From: Eopsaltria australis
Lineage: Eukaryota > Chordata > Aves > Passeriformes > Petroicidae
Assembly (NCBI GenBank): GCA_034509425.1
Contig: JAVTVJ010000490.1
Location: 372,001 to 436,000, forward strand
Direction of reading: 5' to 3'
Length of the DNA: 64,000 nucleotides
The notes beneath the pieces are model-generated. The model was not told the origin of the DNA. It searched no databases and saw only the letters and a list, made by a program, of their open reading frames with translations. Shown here one piece after another: positions 1 to 12,700 of the stretch. The position numbers and the translations under genes were made by a program. Within the stretch, counting starts at the first letter, position 1; every line of letters starts with the position of its first letter.

Positions 1-45
1 GATGGGTGATGGGTGATGGGTAATGGGTGATGGGTGATGGGTGAC
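1..45. repeat. GATGGGT 7-bp tandem repeat, cut by window edge
   Basis: About six copies of the heptamer GATGGGT, one of them AATGGGT, open the window and probably continue to the left of it. Every unit has a GGG run, giving six G3 runs separated by uniform 4-base loops on the plus strand. This meets the usual G-quadruplex pattern. It is not the vertebrate telomere hexamer TTAGGG. Confidence 0.9.
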
Positions 46-1067
46 AAACCCTGTCTGGTGTTCACACTTCCAGAGCCTTTGCACGTCACTTGAAGCCCTG
101 GCTGAGGATCCTAAGACAATATGAGTGTTTTTGGGCAATGTCACCACTGCTGGAGCTGTAGCTTGTACAAAGAGTTTCACAGTTCATTAAATTTGCTTAG
201 AGGAGTGCAGTAAATGGTTCTATGACCACATTTCATCCTGAAACGGCTTCCAAACCCACAGAGGGGGAAAGCCATGAGTGAAGCACCTGCCCACAAGCAG
301 CAAGCCAGAGCTGGGACCCCTCTTGCCCAGATAAACCACCATCAAGCCTGAATGCAGCCTCTGCAGGGCTGGTTTGAGGAGGAACATGCAGCCCTGGCCT
401 TTGGACATCTTTCTTCTGCACATGTCCAATCCAGGTGCTTGGTGCTCATGTGCTGCTGCGTAATCTTCTCTCCAAAGGCAGAGAGGCTTTCAGATGCTAT
501 TTCATTTTATATTTCTGTGTAAAAGGCTTCTTTTTATAGCTGAAGCTGCTCAGCTTCACAGCAGTGCCAAGCTCCATCCTCCTATTTCATTGCTCGCTCC
601 CCAGAGCCTGGATGTAAAACCTGCCTGTGAGCTGCTCTTAATGTAGTCGCAGTCTGTTGCACTGTGTTAACTTGTGAATGCATTGTCTGGCAGACTCGTT
701 TTCATGCTGAAAGAGGAGAGGAAGGAGTGGGGAAAGGAGGGGAGGAAATAGTGTTAATGGAAGCAGCGAGATGGGAATGGCAGAAATCGGTATAAGCAAT
801 CTTTATTTGCTGCACAGCTCTGGCTTTTGGCAAAGCTCCCTCAGCTGTGGCTCAGGTCAGAGTTTTCAGTGATCCTGGTGACCTTTGGATGAGACTCTTT
901 GTGCTGAGGTTGAGTCCTACATTCCTGCAGGTTAATCAGGTATTTGAAGCATCCACCCGAGTGCAGGTCTGCTCCCCTGAAGGACCACTGGGAACAACTG
1001 CAGCGCCCAAACATAACCTGCTCCAGGTCATGGAGTATAAAGGCTGTGCTCTTTTGTGCTGGAAATA
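46..1067. other. Unique sequence with a purine tract, no gene seen
   Basis: No recognisable gene or retroposon was found. The one structural feature is 709-748, where 39 of 40 plus-strand bases are purines (one T at 728). Short open frames here lack splice context or domain similarity that I recognise. Confidence 0.6.
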
Positions 1068-1392
1068 GCACAGAATAGTGGAATCTCCTGAGTTGGAAGG
1101 GAGCCACAAGTCAAGTCCAGCTCCTGGTCCTGCCCAGGGCACTCCAATAATCCCACCCTGTGCATCCCTGGGAGTGTTGTCCAAAAGCTCCTGAAGCCTC
1201 GGGGCTGTGCCCATTTCCTGGGGAGCCTGGGCAGTGCCCAGCACCCTCTGGGAGAAGAATTTTTCCCTGATCTCCAACCAAAACCTCCCCCAACACAGCT
1301 CCAGCCATTCTCTCAGGTCCTGTCACTGTCACCAGAGAGAAGAAGCAGTGCCTGCCCCTCCTCCTCCCCTCGGGAGGAAATTACAGACAGGG
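1068..1392 (-). mobile_element. CR1 LINE 3' fragment, CCACAAG tail class
   Basis: In plus-strand order the copy begins with the CR1 terminal motif CACAGAATAG, followed by the hallmark block CCTGAGTTGGAAGGGA and then GGGGAGCCTGGGCAGTGCCC. The element therefore points to the minus strand with its 3' end at 1068. It is a 5'-truncated, non-functional LINE. It ends at the CR1 block with CCTGTCACTGTCACCAGAGA and the pyrimidine-rich CCCCTCCTCCTCCCCTC. Related copies of the same tail class lie near 14.5 and 28.6 kb. Confidence 0.9.
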
Positions 1393-1560
1393 CTGAGGGT
1401 CAAGGTCTTAAACCTGGGTTTGGAGAGAATTGCAAGAGGACAGTGAGCAGGACAACCTTGATGGTGCCTGTTGTTCCCCACGGGCATCCAGGGAGCCAGT
1501 AGATGCCATTCTGTCATCACCTCCATCTTCTCCATCAGCTCTCCTCCTCTTGGTGCTTAG

Positions 1561-1626
1561 AGGACAAGTTTGCCAGGGTTGGGAAGATGTCACTCAGGTG
1601 ACTCCACAGCTTTGGGTGGAGAGAAG
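1561..1626 (+). other. Exon-like interval with good splice consensus (speculative)
   Basis: A long pyrimidine run (CTCTCCTCCTCTTGGTGCTTAG) sits just before 1561, and 1626 is followed by GTGAGT. The 66-nt interval is open in one frame (1 nt, 21 codons, 2 nt). The encoded peptide matches nothing I know. A further strong donor, GTAAGA, follows at 1789, but it does not keep a common open frame with the coil-like segment at 1869-2053. With no supporting neighbour in phase, a chance pairing of splice motifs is more likely than a real exon. Confidence 0.12.
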
Positions 1627-1868
1627 GTGAGTGGAGAGGGGAGGGAAGCAGCAGAGCCAGGATCAGAAGTTCAGAGAGAAGCCAGAGAGAAGGACCACAA
1701 CTGGGAACATCCAAGGGTTCAGCCTGGAGCAGCAACAACCTCAGTCAGCAGCTGAACCATCTGTCACAGGCACCTTCAGGTGTGCAGGTAAGAGGACAGC
1801 AACAGCTCAGAAAAGGCCAAATCCTTCCCTCCACCCCCCGAGAAGACACTGGGCCATGTGTTTACAGC

Positions 1869-2053
1869 TCAAAAAGAGGATGGAGGAAATGGAAAAAGCT
1901 CTGAGTGATTTCACTGAATCAGTCCCAAAGGCAGCTTTAGAGGCATATCAGCTGCGAAGACTTCAAAGAGCAGCATTGAGGAGGGGCACATTGCACTCAG
2001 CTTTGGCCCCAAGCTCTGTGCAGGCTGATCCAGCAGCTTTATTGCCTCTATAA
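1869..2053 (+). other. Charged, helix-prone open segment (possible exon remnant)
   Basis: After TGTTTACAG at 1860-1868 an open frame runs to a TAA ending at 2053. Its first 40 or so residues are rich in K, E, R, L and A (beginning LKKRMEEMEKAL), as in a coiled coil, and the rest is low-complexity A/P/S. The frame also continues upstream of the AG to 1631, so the acceptor is not needed to explain it. No good donor or nearby AATAAA was found. I do not recognise the protein. It may be an old exon or chance. Confidence 0.12.
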
Positions 2054-3952
2054 GCTCACAGGCCAGGCTGGGGCATTGTCATAACCCAGCCAGGGTGGGC
2101 TTTTATGGGCACCTTGTTGGGAAGGAGCCACTTCTCCCAGCACTGCTCCAAAACGAGTCCCTTTGGCAAAAAACTTGGCTCTTTCCACTCTGTTATTTTT
2201 ATTAGTTTCCTAAAATACTGAGCACTTCAGAGAAGAAACAGATGGGCAAAGATACCCGGCGCTGCAAGCTCTCATTTTAATGTTAAATATAATGCATATT
2301 TTGGAGAATGAGCAGAAAAGACAGCTTGGAGGTTGCAAAGGACAGTCTTTGCAGGAACATAACAACATCTGTGTGCCGTTGCTGCTCTGTCATTTTATCC
2401 TCTTAACTACCTGCTTTGTGTTTTTCTAATTCACTTTAAGCCAAAAACTACAGGATTTTACATCGAAGGCTTAAGGTCAGAGAGCTACTAAGAGACACAG
2501 CTAATTTATACCCTCTAAATATGACCTGAATGTGGCAGCTCTGAGACAAGATACAGTTTAGCCTTTAGGCACTTAATTTTCCCCAGAAATCTTTCTAAAG
2601 CTGGGATGGTTATAAAGGTATTACCAAGGTTCGTGACCTTTCCTGAGAAAGCTGCATCCAATTTGAAGCACACCTGGGCTGTTCAACAGGTTTGCAAGAA
2701 ACTGGAGCTCGACAGAAAGTTCATGATTCTTATTAACATTACTTTTTGGAAACTTATCTCTAAAGGATATCCTAGTAATTTTTTTTGTGCTAAAAATCAA
2801 AGAAAGTGGTAACACCAAAGCCAGGTGAGTGTAACTATAACTTACATAGTCCAGACTTCCTGCTTTTAACTTTGGGATCCAAAGGATTTAGTGAAGTTTG
2901 ACTGTTTCATAATGTTATTTATGAATCCACTACAGTAACATGTGTTTAACAGTTCAAGAAAATGATATTCTGGGCAATGCAGAGAGCTGACAACGATTTC
3001 CAGATGGTTCAAGGCACCAGATGTGGCATTTCCTCTGTGGAGATAGAGGGCACACAGAGATGAAGTGAAGCCTCACAGGGTCTCACAGAAAAATCTGTGT
3101 TAGGTTTGGGAGTCTGGTGTGTTAAATCCACAGGGTTGTTGTCAGCTGGAGTGTTTGTGGCAGGCCAACGTGTGGGTCTGTGTATAATGTGGGAAGTCTG
3201 ACATTTTCAGGAAGGATTGGGCTTAATTCTCACCTGGTGTAGACAGATCCAACATTTCTGGTTGTACTGAGCATCCACAAACCCACAGCTGGGATAAATC
3301 CTCACATTCCATTCAGTCAAAAAACCCAGGAAGAAACTCAGGGCATCTCCAGTGAAACCTGGGCTTGATCAGGGCCCCATCAAACCCTGAGCATCCTTGT
3401 TTGCTCAAGCAAAGGCATCAAGATGTCACAGGAGGTCACTGATGGGGCAATATCAGCCACATTCAGCATCTCATCCTTGACTGTTCCCTGCTGCCTCACC
3501 AACCATTGCCAGTGGATGCTGCAATTCAGAGTGCTTGAAGCTGTCAGAGCACTCAGTGCTGAGGTACTTCAAGGACTGATCAGCTGGGACTCTTCTCTTT
3601 AATTGCTTTTGTGCTGTGTTTTTGAACAGTTCTATGCCTGGCCCTGGCTGTTCTCCCTCCAAGGTGGAAGCTCAGCTCTCAGAGACAGAGGCAGCAGCCT
3701 TGTCCTCTCACAGTCCTCTCTCTTGTCTCCAGGCAGTGCTGGAGACTGGCAAGCAGGAAAGTGCCATGCTTGGCTTCACACCAGCAAAGGCAGCAGCCCC
3801 CGGCGGCTTTGTTCTGTCTCTGGCCCTCCCAGGAGTGCTGCACTGGGATCTCAGCAGCCTCAAGGCTGCAGCAGAGCCTTTCCCCATCACAGTAACACTG
3901 TGAGCAGCCCCAGAAACCACAGTAACTCTGGGAAGGATGTCAGAGATCAGAG
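2054..3952. other. Unique AT-rich sequence, no gene seen
   Basis: No gene or retroposon was recognised. The stretch around 2390-2560 is AT-rich, free of simple repeats and could be conserved non-coding DNA, but that cannot be judged without an alignment. Confidence 0.5.
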
Positions 3953-4046
3953 GACTGTGGAACGTTTTGGGTCAGAAAGGACCTTAAGGATCATTCAGTT
4001 CCACACACCACCCCCCCCCCCCCCGCCCTTTCCCGCCATGGTTTGG
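3953..4046 (-). mobile_element. Short CR1 LINE 3' end with C14 insertion
   Basis: The block GTCAGAAAGGACCTTAAGG followed by ATCATTCAGTTCC is the reverse complement of a CR1 3' end of the AGGGACCTTAAA class. The usual short C-run after the TTCCA block has grown to 14 C at 4011-4024. The match fades after CGCCATGG, so only about 90 bp of the element remain. Confidence 0.75.
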
Positions 4047-7000
4047 CCTTTCAGATGATCAGATTTAAATATCTGGTTTAGGCTGAGCTGAACAGGGCTG
4101 CAGGTTGCAGTGAGATCAACTCCAATACAGACAGTGCAACCCAAGCTCAAATGTGAGTTAGGGCAACCTGACTGGCACTGAAAGGTCTTTAGGAGTGAAG
4201 CAGAGATAAAAAGGAAATGGATCAAACATCTCTCTCTAATCTACATGCCTAATGCCTTTTAATCCTGAAGTAAACCTCCTTAAGGGATTTCAGAGGACTG
4301 AATAAGGACCTCTTGAGGGTCAGGGATGCCTTTTAGCAGTTCAACACATCCCTTTTAGCAGGTCACCACCTGCTAAATTCAAGTCTGAACTCACTTGGTG
4401 CTGCTGGTCCAGCTCTTTTACAAGGGTCCATGGCATCACGTTCCACTCAGTGAGGATGAGGGAGGATGAGGATGAGGCAGCTCTGTGCTTATTCAAGTGA
4501 AAACTGAAAGATCTGAGCAGTGACAGGGAGCTGAACTGCCTTCGATCCTTGGATTGATTTTTGCTCCTCTCAGCGCTGCCACTCCTGAATTCCCTGAGCT
4601 CCCACTGCACACAAAGATTGATGCTCTGCCCCTCCTTACCTGCCAAAACTCCGGGAAAGCACTGGCTGTGGAGAGGAGCTGAGCAGTGCCCTATAACACC
4701 CTCACAGTGCTGTTTAATGGTCACCTGTCCTAATGCTGGGTTTGCCCCTAGATGAGGCCGTGATGGGGCTGGGCAGTTTTTTGTTCATGCTCTAAAAGCT
4801 GTTTCTCTCCCAAATTCTCTTCCTTTTGCGCTGTTGAGTTGGTTTCTTGTTATACCACCAGCAGTGATTATGTGACAGATATTAAGGAATCCCAGGGTAA
4901 CACAACTTTGGGACAGGAAGGAATAAGAAAACACAACTCAAGCTGGATCAATGGTAACTCCACAAGAAACACCCTTTTTAACAGCACTCTTCCCAAGAGA
5001 TTTATGATGCTGGCATGTACTGACAAGAAAAGAAAATTCCAAACAAAATTCAGCTGTGGTTCATGCTGATAAATCCATGAGTACAAATGTTATTTTCCTG
5101 CAGGACACACCTGGGAGGAAAAAGGCAGGCTGTTTTCAGGGAGCTGATGGCAAGTGAATTTCCCAGTTAAATTTCAATTTAATTGTGTGTTGGGTGCCAG
5201 AGAAGGAAGGGCTTTGCACTTAAAATTAAAGGTGTTGTCTTGAGGGATTAGAGCATCCAAGCACTCTGATCCTCCCACCACGGCTCTCTGGCATTAACAC
5301 CCAAAGGGACAAATGGTGACTTGATTCTGTTTGCTGTTTTCCTTCTAATTATTCCACTGACTTGACCAAGAGATAATTTAATCCAGCACCCATTATGCCT
5401 GAAATCTGTGCACTTTAGAGGCATTAAAAGATGCCATATGGGCCCTCTCTCACTTTATGACCTCTCTGAAGTTCTGTGCTTTGCACATGCATCTTCCAGT
5501 CAATTTATTACAATCAGATTTTATAGATGTGAAACCCAGCACAAGATCAAAGAGCTTGGCCAAAATGGCTTGTGGTGATTCTGGGAACAGAGAAACTCCA
5601 AATATGTTACAAATGTGGGTGAATTCCACCTCAAAGTGCTTGCAATGAGGAAATCACTCAACAAATACATAATGATGGAGCTTGGATAGAGGTCTAAAGG
5701 AGGTCTAAAAACTGAAATTGCTGTTGTTAATGTTAGAGTTGGGATATATTTGCAAATACGAGTGAAGCTGACTCCCCTTCTCCCTGTCTAGAATGTCACT
5801 TGGTTTAGGAACACAAATGTGTTAGAGTGGGAAAGAAGGGAAAGAAATCAAAATCTGTTTCTCTCGGGATTATGAACTGACCATGATGCTGATACAATCT
5901 ACTGAATTCTGAGTTCTCTGGGGATCCTGTTGTGTTTGTTACAGAGCCCTTGTCACAGCCACTCCAGTGCTGGGAGTGCTGCCAGGTGCTTCAGGGCTGT
6001 CTCAAACCAAAACTGAGGAGGTCAAGGCAATCTCCACATCTCGGATGCAAAAAGTTTCATCCAGCTGGACAGAAGAAAGATAGTGATGGCCAGAGAGCTC
6101 CTGGAACCCAGTTTGTGATGATGACCATCCCTTTGTTAAGAGCCATTGTGTCTATTTTGTGTGGCACTGGTTGTTTTTCCCAGGGAAGCTGGCACAGGAG
6201 ATCTCTGCACCCTCTGTCATCTTCCACGGCCTTTCCAGAGATGTTCAACCCTCTCCCTAATAAGGTTTTTTTAAGAAAAAGCCCCTGGTTTGTCCCAAAG
6301 GAGGCACCATGAACCCACACTGCAGGTGGGCTGCCCTACCCAGTGCCTGGTGTGCAAATTTGGCTTTGGTTCCACTTAGAAAAAAGAACTGAATTTCACC
6401 TGTCTCAGGTGGAAATGTTTGCTGCCAGCTCCAAATGTGGACACAAGGCAAAGTGACTCCAAAGAAAATGTCTCGTGCAGTTTAAATCCCCAATTTAAAT
6501 GCACCCCGACTGTTTGCAAGCCCAGTTAATGGGCTGATGTCAGGAGGTGATGATGAGTGTGCTCACTGTGCTGGAGGTGCCTTGTTACCCATAATTTGTG
6601 TGTTTTAAACCTGAGGCAATATCAGTTAAGTTAAACGTGTTGATTCAGTGGAATCTGGTGCCCAGCAGAAATTGTATCTCTTGGATGAAGCACTCCAAAA
6701 ATAAATTAGCAGCTTTTCTTTGACACTGACATTTCCTGCTCACTAATAGCAAAATCCAAACAATAACACTGGTTTTTGTCAGAGTGCAATAGCTGGCACC
6801 AGTGCAACCTGAAAAGGAACTTAAAAATGTTTTCCTTAGGATGAAAAATTCTGATTTTCAGCGACCTCATTCATGCTCTTTAATGACAACCTGAATGAAT
6901 ATTAGAATGTTGCAACAAGCCCTACATACAAAATCTCTGTTTACCAGGTGAATATGAATGTATTTGAATGCCATAATGGAATAATCTGATTTTATTAGTC

Positions 7001-8466
7001 CCTCTGTGGAGAGTGTGATAAATGCTGAAGTCTAGCCAAGTTCTGCTAGTACTGATAGGCTTATCTAGGCTTAGTCTGATCAGTGTCTTAAATGTGCCAG
7101 AGAGATGCAGAGAATTCGAGGCTCTGACCTAATTTGGTCTATTCCACCTGGACTGCACTTGCAAGCGTTTGAGCTCAGGGGAAGATTTAACAATTTATCA
7201 GTGTGCCAATTAGAGATAGTTTTGCAGTGCCTATTCCCATCACTTTGGACCAAAATGTTGTGAGATTTGCACAACTCTCAGCTCTGATTCAGCTCGGAGT
7301 GAAAATTCACAATCTGCTCCGAGGCCCAGCTGCTTCCCTCTGCCTTTGGCACCGTGAATTCCTTCTCCTGCTCAAAATACTTCCCATGTTCCCACTGACT
7401 CCTGCAACTTGCTAAAAGTTTGTTGAAATCTGAGTATCCCAGAATGCTCAGGCACTCCTTAAATAATCCCCATTTAACTCAAGGAGCAGAATTCCATGAG
7501 CTCCAGGGCTGGACTCAGTTGCCTGATCTGGTGGCATCTGGTGGCACTGCCCCATATGGGGACCTGTGGTGGCTTCCAGAGAGGTGACAGGATTTAGGAG
7601 ATGCAGCAGAGACTCCTGAGGCTGGGCAGGATCCACCCACAGTGCCTGAGATTACAATAGGTGCTAAACTGGGAGCTGAGTAGGGCTGCTCGTTTCCACA
7701 TCCTCCTGTTAAAACCTTTCAGGAAAGGTCTTTTCCCTCCCATTTCATCTTTTCTCTTTATTTGCTCATGCAGAGCTCGTGCAGCCAAATTTCTCTTTCT
7801 GCATCCCCTAACACTGAGATTTATTTTCAGAGCCTGTAACTGGATCTCACTGGGAACAAAGTTTACACTGGAGAGTTTTTTCCAGGTTTGTTTTTGGGTT
7901 TGTCTTTCTTAAATTATCAGTAGGATCAAACCAAACCCCAGAATGAGGAAATTTCATGGTTAAAACTTGACCAAATCTGGTTTTCACTCATAACTCTGTG
8001 ACTCATCTGTAATTCTCTGGAAGTGAAGAGCAAGTGAGGTGGCAGCTCTGCCACCTGTTCTATCTCACCCAGCTCATTTTTCTTGTTTCTTTTATTTGTT
8101 GTGAGTGCTAATTAGAGGCAGAGTGACTCTTCCAGTGGGTGATTAACTCTTCTCCCTCCCATTTTAGCATCAACTGAACCTCTCCTTGGAGGAAGCTGCC
8201 TCTTTCCATTGCCTGGGAAACTCATTTAGGCCAAAGTCTAAACTTAGGGTAGATAAATATCTTTTAAGTGACTTGACTGAGGTTTTCCAGGGCAGAGGAA
8301 GGAGTGAAGCCTGTGCCTCCTGCAATCCAATGCACTTTACCAACCATTTCTGCTTGAAATCAGCCTAACTTGTACATAGAGCATAAACAAAACTCTTAGA
8401 AATATCTTTCCAGTGGTAATTGGTAGTTCTAGCCTGGAGAGTGAAAATTAGAGAGGAGGCTGGGGG
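4047..8466. other. Unique sequence, no gene seen
   Basis: No retroposon or gene was recognised over this 4.4-kb block. There is a small GGATGA-rich simple repeat at 4451-4478. Near 4634 the minus strand carries a strong donor-like GGCAG|GTAAGG, but the nearest good acceptor would leave only a 26-nt exon. The 126-codon open frame ending at 6312 lacks similarity and composition I would trust. Confidence 0.5.
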
Positions 8467-8508
8467 TTTATTCATCTATTTATTTATCTATTCATTTATT
8501 TATTTTTT
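8467..8508. repeat. TTTA/TTCA/TCTA tetranucleotide repeat
   Basis: An imperfect tetranucleotide array of TTTA units with TTCA and TCTA variants, ending in a run of six T. This is a typical avian microsatellite. Confidence 0.85.
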
Positions 8509-9050
8509 AACGTGTCAGGATCATTTAATGGAAAAAGTCAGTGGCAAAACGAAGGGAAAATTCCATTCAGGAATGGAGTCTGATTCTCTGTGGTATCAAC
8601 ACTTGGGTAAAAGATAAAATTGAATACCAGGCAATTTCAGTTCATTAAAAATGCATGTGCACCCTCCAAAACACACTGCCATGGGAAAATTAGCAAATAT
8701 GTCAACAAACTCATCAGGAGTGCTGCTGTAATTGAGTAAAGGATCCTGTTGTTCATCTGAAACACAAAACTAATTCAGAAAGAAACCTCACAGCCAGGCG
8801 CTGAGGATGGGGTGATTAGCACATCTAAATGTGCACTCAGACTCATTTCTGGGCTGACTCTTTCAATTTAAACACTCTCAGTTATCCCCTCGTTCCTCAG
8901 AGGTGACACTCACACCTTCTTAATCACGTCTGGTTAAGCAAGAGTCAATGTTAAGGTGATTCATCAAAGTTGTGAAGCAGGAAAAAGGATCAATTTTATT
9001 CCTTGCTGCAGTTCTCCCAGGCTGGCCCTGCAGCCCAGCTCAGCTCTGAT

Positions 9051-9084
9051 GGATATTGTCAGGTGTTGGATGTTGTCAGGTGCT
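9051..9084. repeat. 17-bp tandem duplication
   Basis: Two 17-bp units, GGATATTGTCAGGTGTT and GGATGTTGTCAGGTGCT, differ at two positions and are followed by a partial third, GGATACTGG. Confidence 0.85.
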
Positions 9085-9159
9085 GGATACTGGGATACCA
9101 GAATTGTCCCTTTTCACTTGTAGAATTCATGACTCCGTTTCCAAAGTAATTTAATTAGC

Positions 9160-9425
9160 ATTATTGAATCCCAGAATGGTTTGGGTTGGAAGGGACCTTA
9201 AAAGGTCATTTAGTGCCACCTCTGCCATGGGCAGGGGCACCTCCCACTATCCCAGGTTGCTTCAAGCCCTGTACAACCTGGCCTTGGACACTGCCAGGGA
9301 TCCAGGGGCAGCCACAGCTTCTCTGGACACCCTGTGCCAGGGCCTCACCACCCTCACAGGGGAGAATTTCTTCCCAGTATCTAAAATAAACTTGCCCTCC
9401 TTCAGCCCCATCGCTCCACAGGAGT
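9160..9425 (-). mobile_element. CR1 LINE 3' fragment, GGACCTTAAA tail class
   Basis: The copy opens with the CR1 terminus GAATCCCAGAATGG and TTTGGGTTGGAAGGGACC. The conserved blocks GCCATGGGCAGGGGCACCTC, CAACCTGGCCTTGGACACT and GCCTCACCACCCTCACAGG follow in the right order. The element is oriented on the minus strand and 5'-truncated at about 9425. It retains the region after the reverse-transcriptase domain only, so it is inactive. Confidence 0.95.
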
Positions 9426-9657
9426 AAGTTAAATTTCCCCAGCCATGGCTCTGCTGTGGGAAACCAACCTCTAATACCTGGTGGGTTTTAAACTGCTCAG
9501 CTCATTGCTCTTTATTTCTCATAGATCTAGTTTGGGAATACTTTGAGGTGAGCCAGTGTAAGAGCTACCCTGGAGGGAAAAGGGCTCTGCTTCGTGCTTA
9601 AATTGCTAATTAAATTCTTGCTACTACTTCAGGCTTAAATATCTAGAATCAAAGAAC

Positions 9658-9722
9658 ACAATCATAGAATCATGGGCTCATTAATGTTGGAAAATACCTC
9701 CAAGATCATCAAGTCCTTCCTA
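9658..9722 (-). mobile_element. Very short CR1 LINE 3' end
   Basis: ATCATAGAATCATGGG followed by GTTGGAAAATACCTCCAAGA and TCATCAAGTCC is the reverse complement of a CR1 3' terminus of the GGAAAAGACCT class. Similarity is lost after about 65 bp. The next 250 bp do not follow the CR1 consensus as I know it. Confidence 0.8.
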
Positions 9723-12700
9723 TTGGGATAAACCTCTCCCCAGTCCTATCAAGAGAGTTGCAGCACTGTAGGAAGACTGTGAACTGCTCTTGTAGTTGTG
9801 TGGGAGATGTTGCCCTGAACTTTTATTGATGCCTGGTGGGATTTTTGCAAACTGTTTCTGAAGCTCTGCAGAGGCTTCACACCAGTCAGTCAGTAACCAA
9901 GATTTCATCATGTCCAGTCCAAATTCTCACCACATCTAAGCAAAAAAGACCTAATTGCAGTGCCTGGCCATCAGGCAGAGCCCTGTCCATATGAGAAACA
10001 GCAAATAGTCCTAAAACTGCCTTGTTAAGGTCAACTCTTTGGCTTCTGGAAATTAGCACAGCTTGATTATTACTTACATGCTTTGAGTGTCAAACACCAG
10101 CTGGAAGCTCCCTGTTCCTCTGGCTTTTTTGGGGCTGTCAGAAATGTGAGTGTCAAGCTGAGCAGAGCCAGCTAATGAAGGCATCTCTCTCTGGAGGGGG
10201 TGATGCCTTTCTGGTGAAAGAAATCTGTTCCTGTGCTCAGAGAGAACCCTCCTTATTGCTTCCTGATGTCTGGGTGAAATGGGTTCACCTGCCCCAGGGC
10301 TGCAGCTTCCCGAGCCTCTCATGCATTTGCAAATGCTTCAGGTGGAGGGACAGCAATAAAATGCAGCCAGGAGCATTCAGGGGCAAGGAAATGAGATGTC
10401 ACCACCACCTCTGCGTGCTCTGCATGAAGTGGGACAGCTGGACAGATCTGTGTCCCCACTGAGGGAATGTTACAATCCAGTCCCTGCTTCCCTTAGGCAT
10501 TAAATTTTTTTATTTGTTTAATTTTTATGCTGGAATATACTGAATCAGAAATAATAGATTATTTTTTTTTGCTCTCAGCCCTTGACTTTATGTTCTGCCT
10601 CATCTCCTGCACATGGCAAATCTGAGCCCCTGACTGCATCACCCATTGAATCTGAAATATGGCTCAGTCTTAATTTCCCAGATCATCTTATTGATTACAT
10701 CTTAATTTATTAGATCAGTAAATCGTCCCATTGGATGCAAAAATGCCAACACATGCAGCCATGATGGTTTTCAAGTATTAACCCACAGGGGCAGCTAAAA
10801 ACCCCAAACAGCAGCTCTATCCACCTGAAATTGCCTCTCCCATCCTGCAGTGACCTTGCAATCTCTTTTTTCCTCCCCTCTGCTCTGGGCTGCCATCGTG
10901 CACAGTTTGTCACCTGCTCTTGCAGTGAATTTGGGAAGAAATCAAATGTTTCATGGACAAAGAACCACCTTGTAATCACATTACCTATTGATTGGGAAAT
11001 GCTGGAGTAATGTTCAGTGGAAGGTGTCTGAAAGGAGTGGAATATCAGCTAGTGACCCTCATAACTCATGTGCCACAAGGACCACAATAACTGGGAGGTG
11101 TCACAGCTTTGTGACCCAAATGGCTTCTTGTTTAATTCCACAAGTGGTCCCATTTTTTCACTTGAGTGGAGTGGCTCAGAGAATTGGGAAGGGATTGTGT
11201 AATTATCCATTCTTCTCCTTCATCCCCGCTCCCTCTGCTTGTAATGCAAATTCAAACTGGGCCAGAAGAAAACAACTGGAGCTCTCATTTTTTAATTGAT
11301 TTATTTTGTTTATTCCCACTCCTTAGCATCCAAGGCTCCTGCTGTATCATAGAAATATGATCCATATTGCTTTTTTTGTCCAAGGATTGATTGTTTTTTG
11401 TTGCATAGGACTGCTCTTCTGTGGACCTTTGCAATCTTTGATTTGTGATTAGATTTGTGATCCAATATTGCAGATAACAAACCCCAGTGACACTGTGGCT
11501 TGGCAGTGGCTACAATTTTGTTAAAAAGTTTTCAAATCCTTCCCAATTTTCCTGAGCTGACTTCAGTCATGGATGCCACCTTTTGTTTTCATGTCCTCCT
11601 TCTGGAAAAAGAAAGGACCAGGGCAACCATAAAGCTTCCAGCTCCAGTTTTCCAGTCCTGTGTCTCCTCCACCTAAGTGCTCTGTTCCTTTTTAAATATA
11701 TTTTTATGATTCTGTGTTTTATATCTTGCTTGTACTTTTGTGCTGCCACTGTGAGGGGAACAAAGCCTAAAGAAGTGGATGCAGAAATTTCTTCTGGCCA
11801 CTCTTTGACCTTGAGTCTCTCCTGTAGCATGGCCTGATAATCAGCATCAGTGTTCAAACATCCCAGAGGCTCAGCTTCTGGGCCTGCAGAATTGCTGTTC
11901 AATTGCCTTAAAACAGTTGTGAAATGGATTTTTGGTCTTTTTAGCCTCAGAGGACTCTTTGGTCACCAGATAGAGCAGGTACATGAACAGCTTCCACTGG
12001 GTTTTCCCACTTCAAGGGGCTCCACACACCAAGCTCCCCTTCACCCTGGAGTTTTTGGGCTGCGCACAGGGAAAAACTCAGTGAATTTGACCTTTTAAGG
12101 CATCTTTAAAATTTATGACTACTCAGTTACTTTATTTTCCATGATTTCTCACAATCCTCAGCTCGCAGAGGCCATGGAGAGGCTTTGCTGGCCCAGTCCT
12201 CTCAAGGTCTTTGTGGTGCATCTTTGCTTCAGAGCTCGGGGGCAATAACAGCAGTGGGTCTGTGAGGAAGCTGTGAAAGCTTCCCCGAAATTCTGCTTTC
12301 TAGCAGACATCTCCAGGGAAGCAAGATTACTGTTGGTGACTCACTGAGAAGAGGCTCTCAAGAAGTCCCAGGAAACGGTCTTTGAAGAGCTGGGAGCATC
12401 CAACAGCTGCAAGATAAAATGAGCACATTTAGCTTTGATGTGTTTGGATACAGGACCAGTAATTTCATTTTTGGCGGCATTACGGAAGCAAAACATGTAT
12501 TAACAGGGGCATAATTTATTTTAAAAAGGAGAGCAAGAATGTTTACTGTCTTGCTGGTAATGCAATTGGGCTGTCCCATGATCATCCATCAGGCATGACA
12601 GCATCTCCCATTTCTATGCAGATTTGTTATTTAAGCAAATTTTCCGTAGGTGCGGGAGGGGAGGAGGTGTTCTTTCTTTTAGTGTACCCCTATAATTTAT

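Noticed and set aside
4634..4680. Minus-strand donor GGCAG|GTAAGG with acceptor 26 nt upstream
   Set aside because: A 26-nt exon without any partner exon is not credible on sequence alone.
11567..11902. 111-codon minus-strand frame with protein-like composition
   Set aside because: Not supported by splice sites or any family I know, and the opposite strand is also open.
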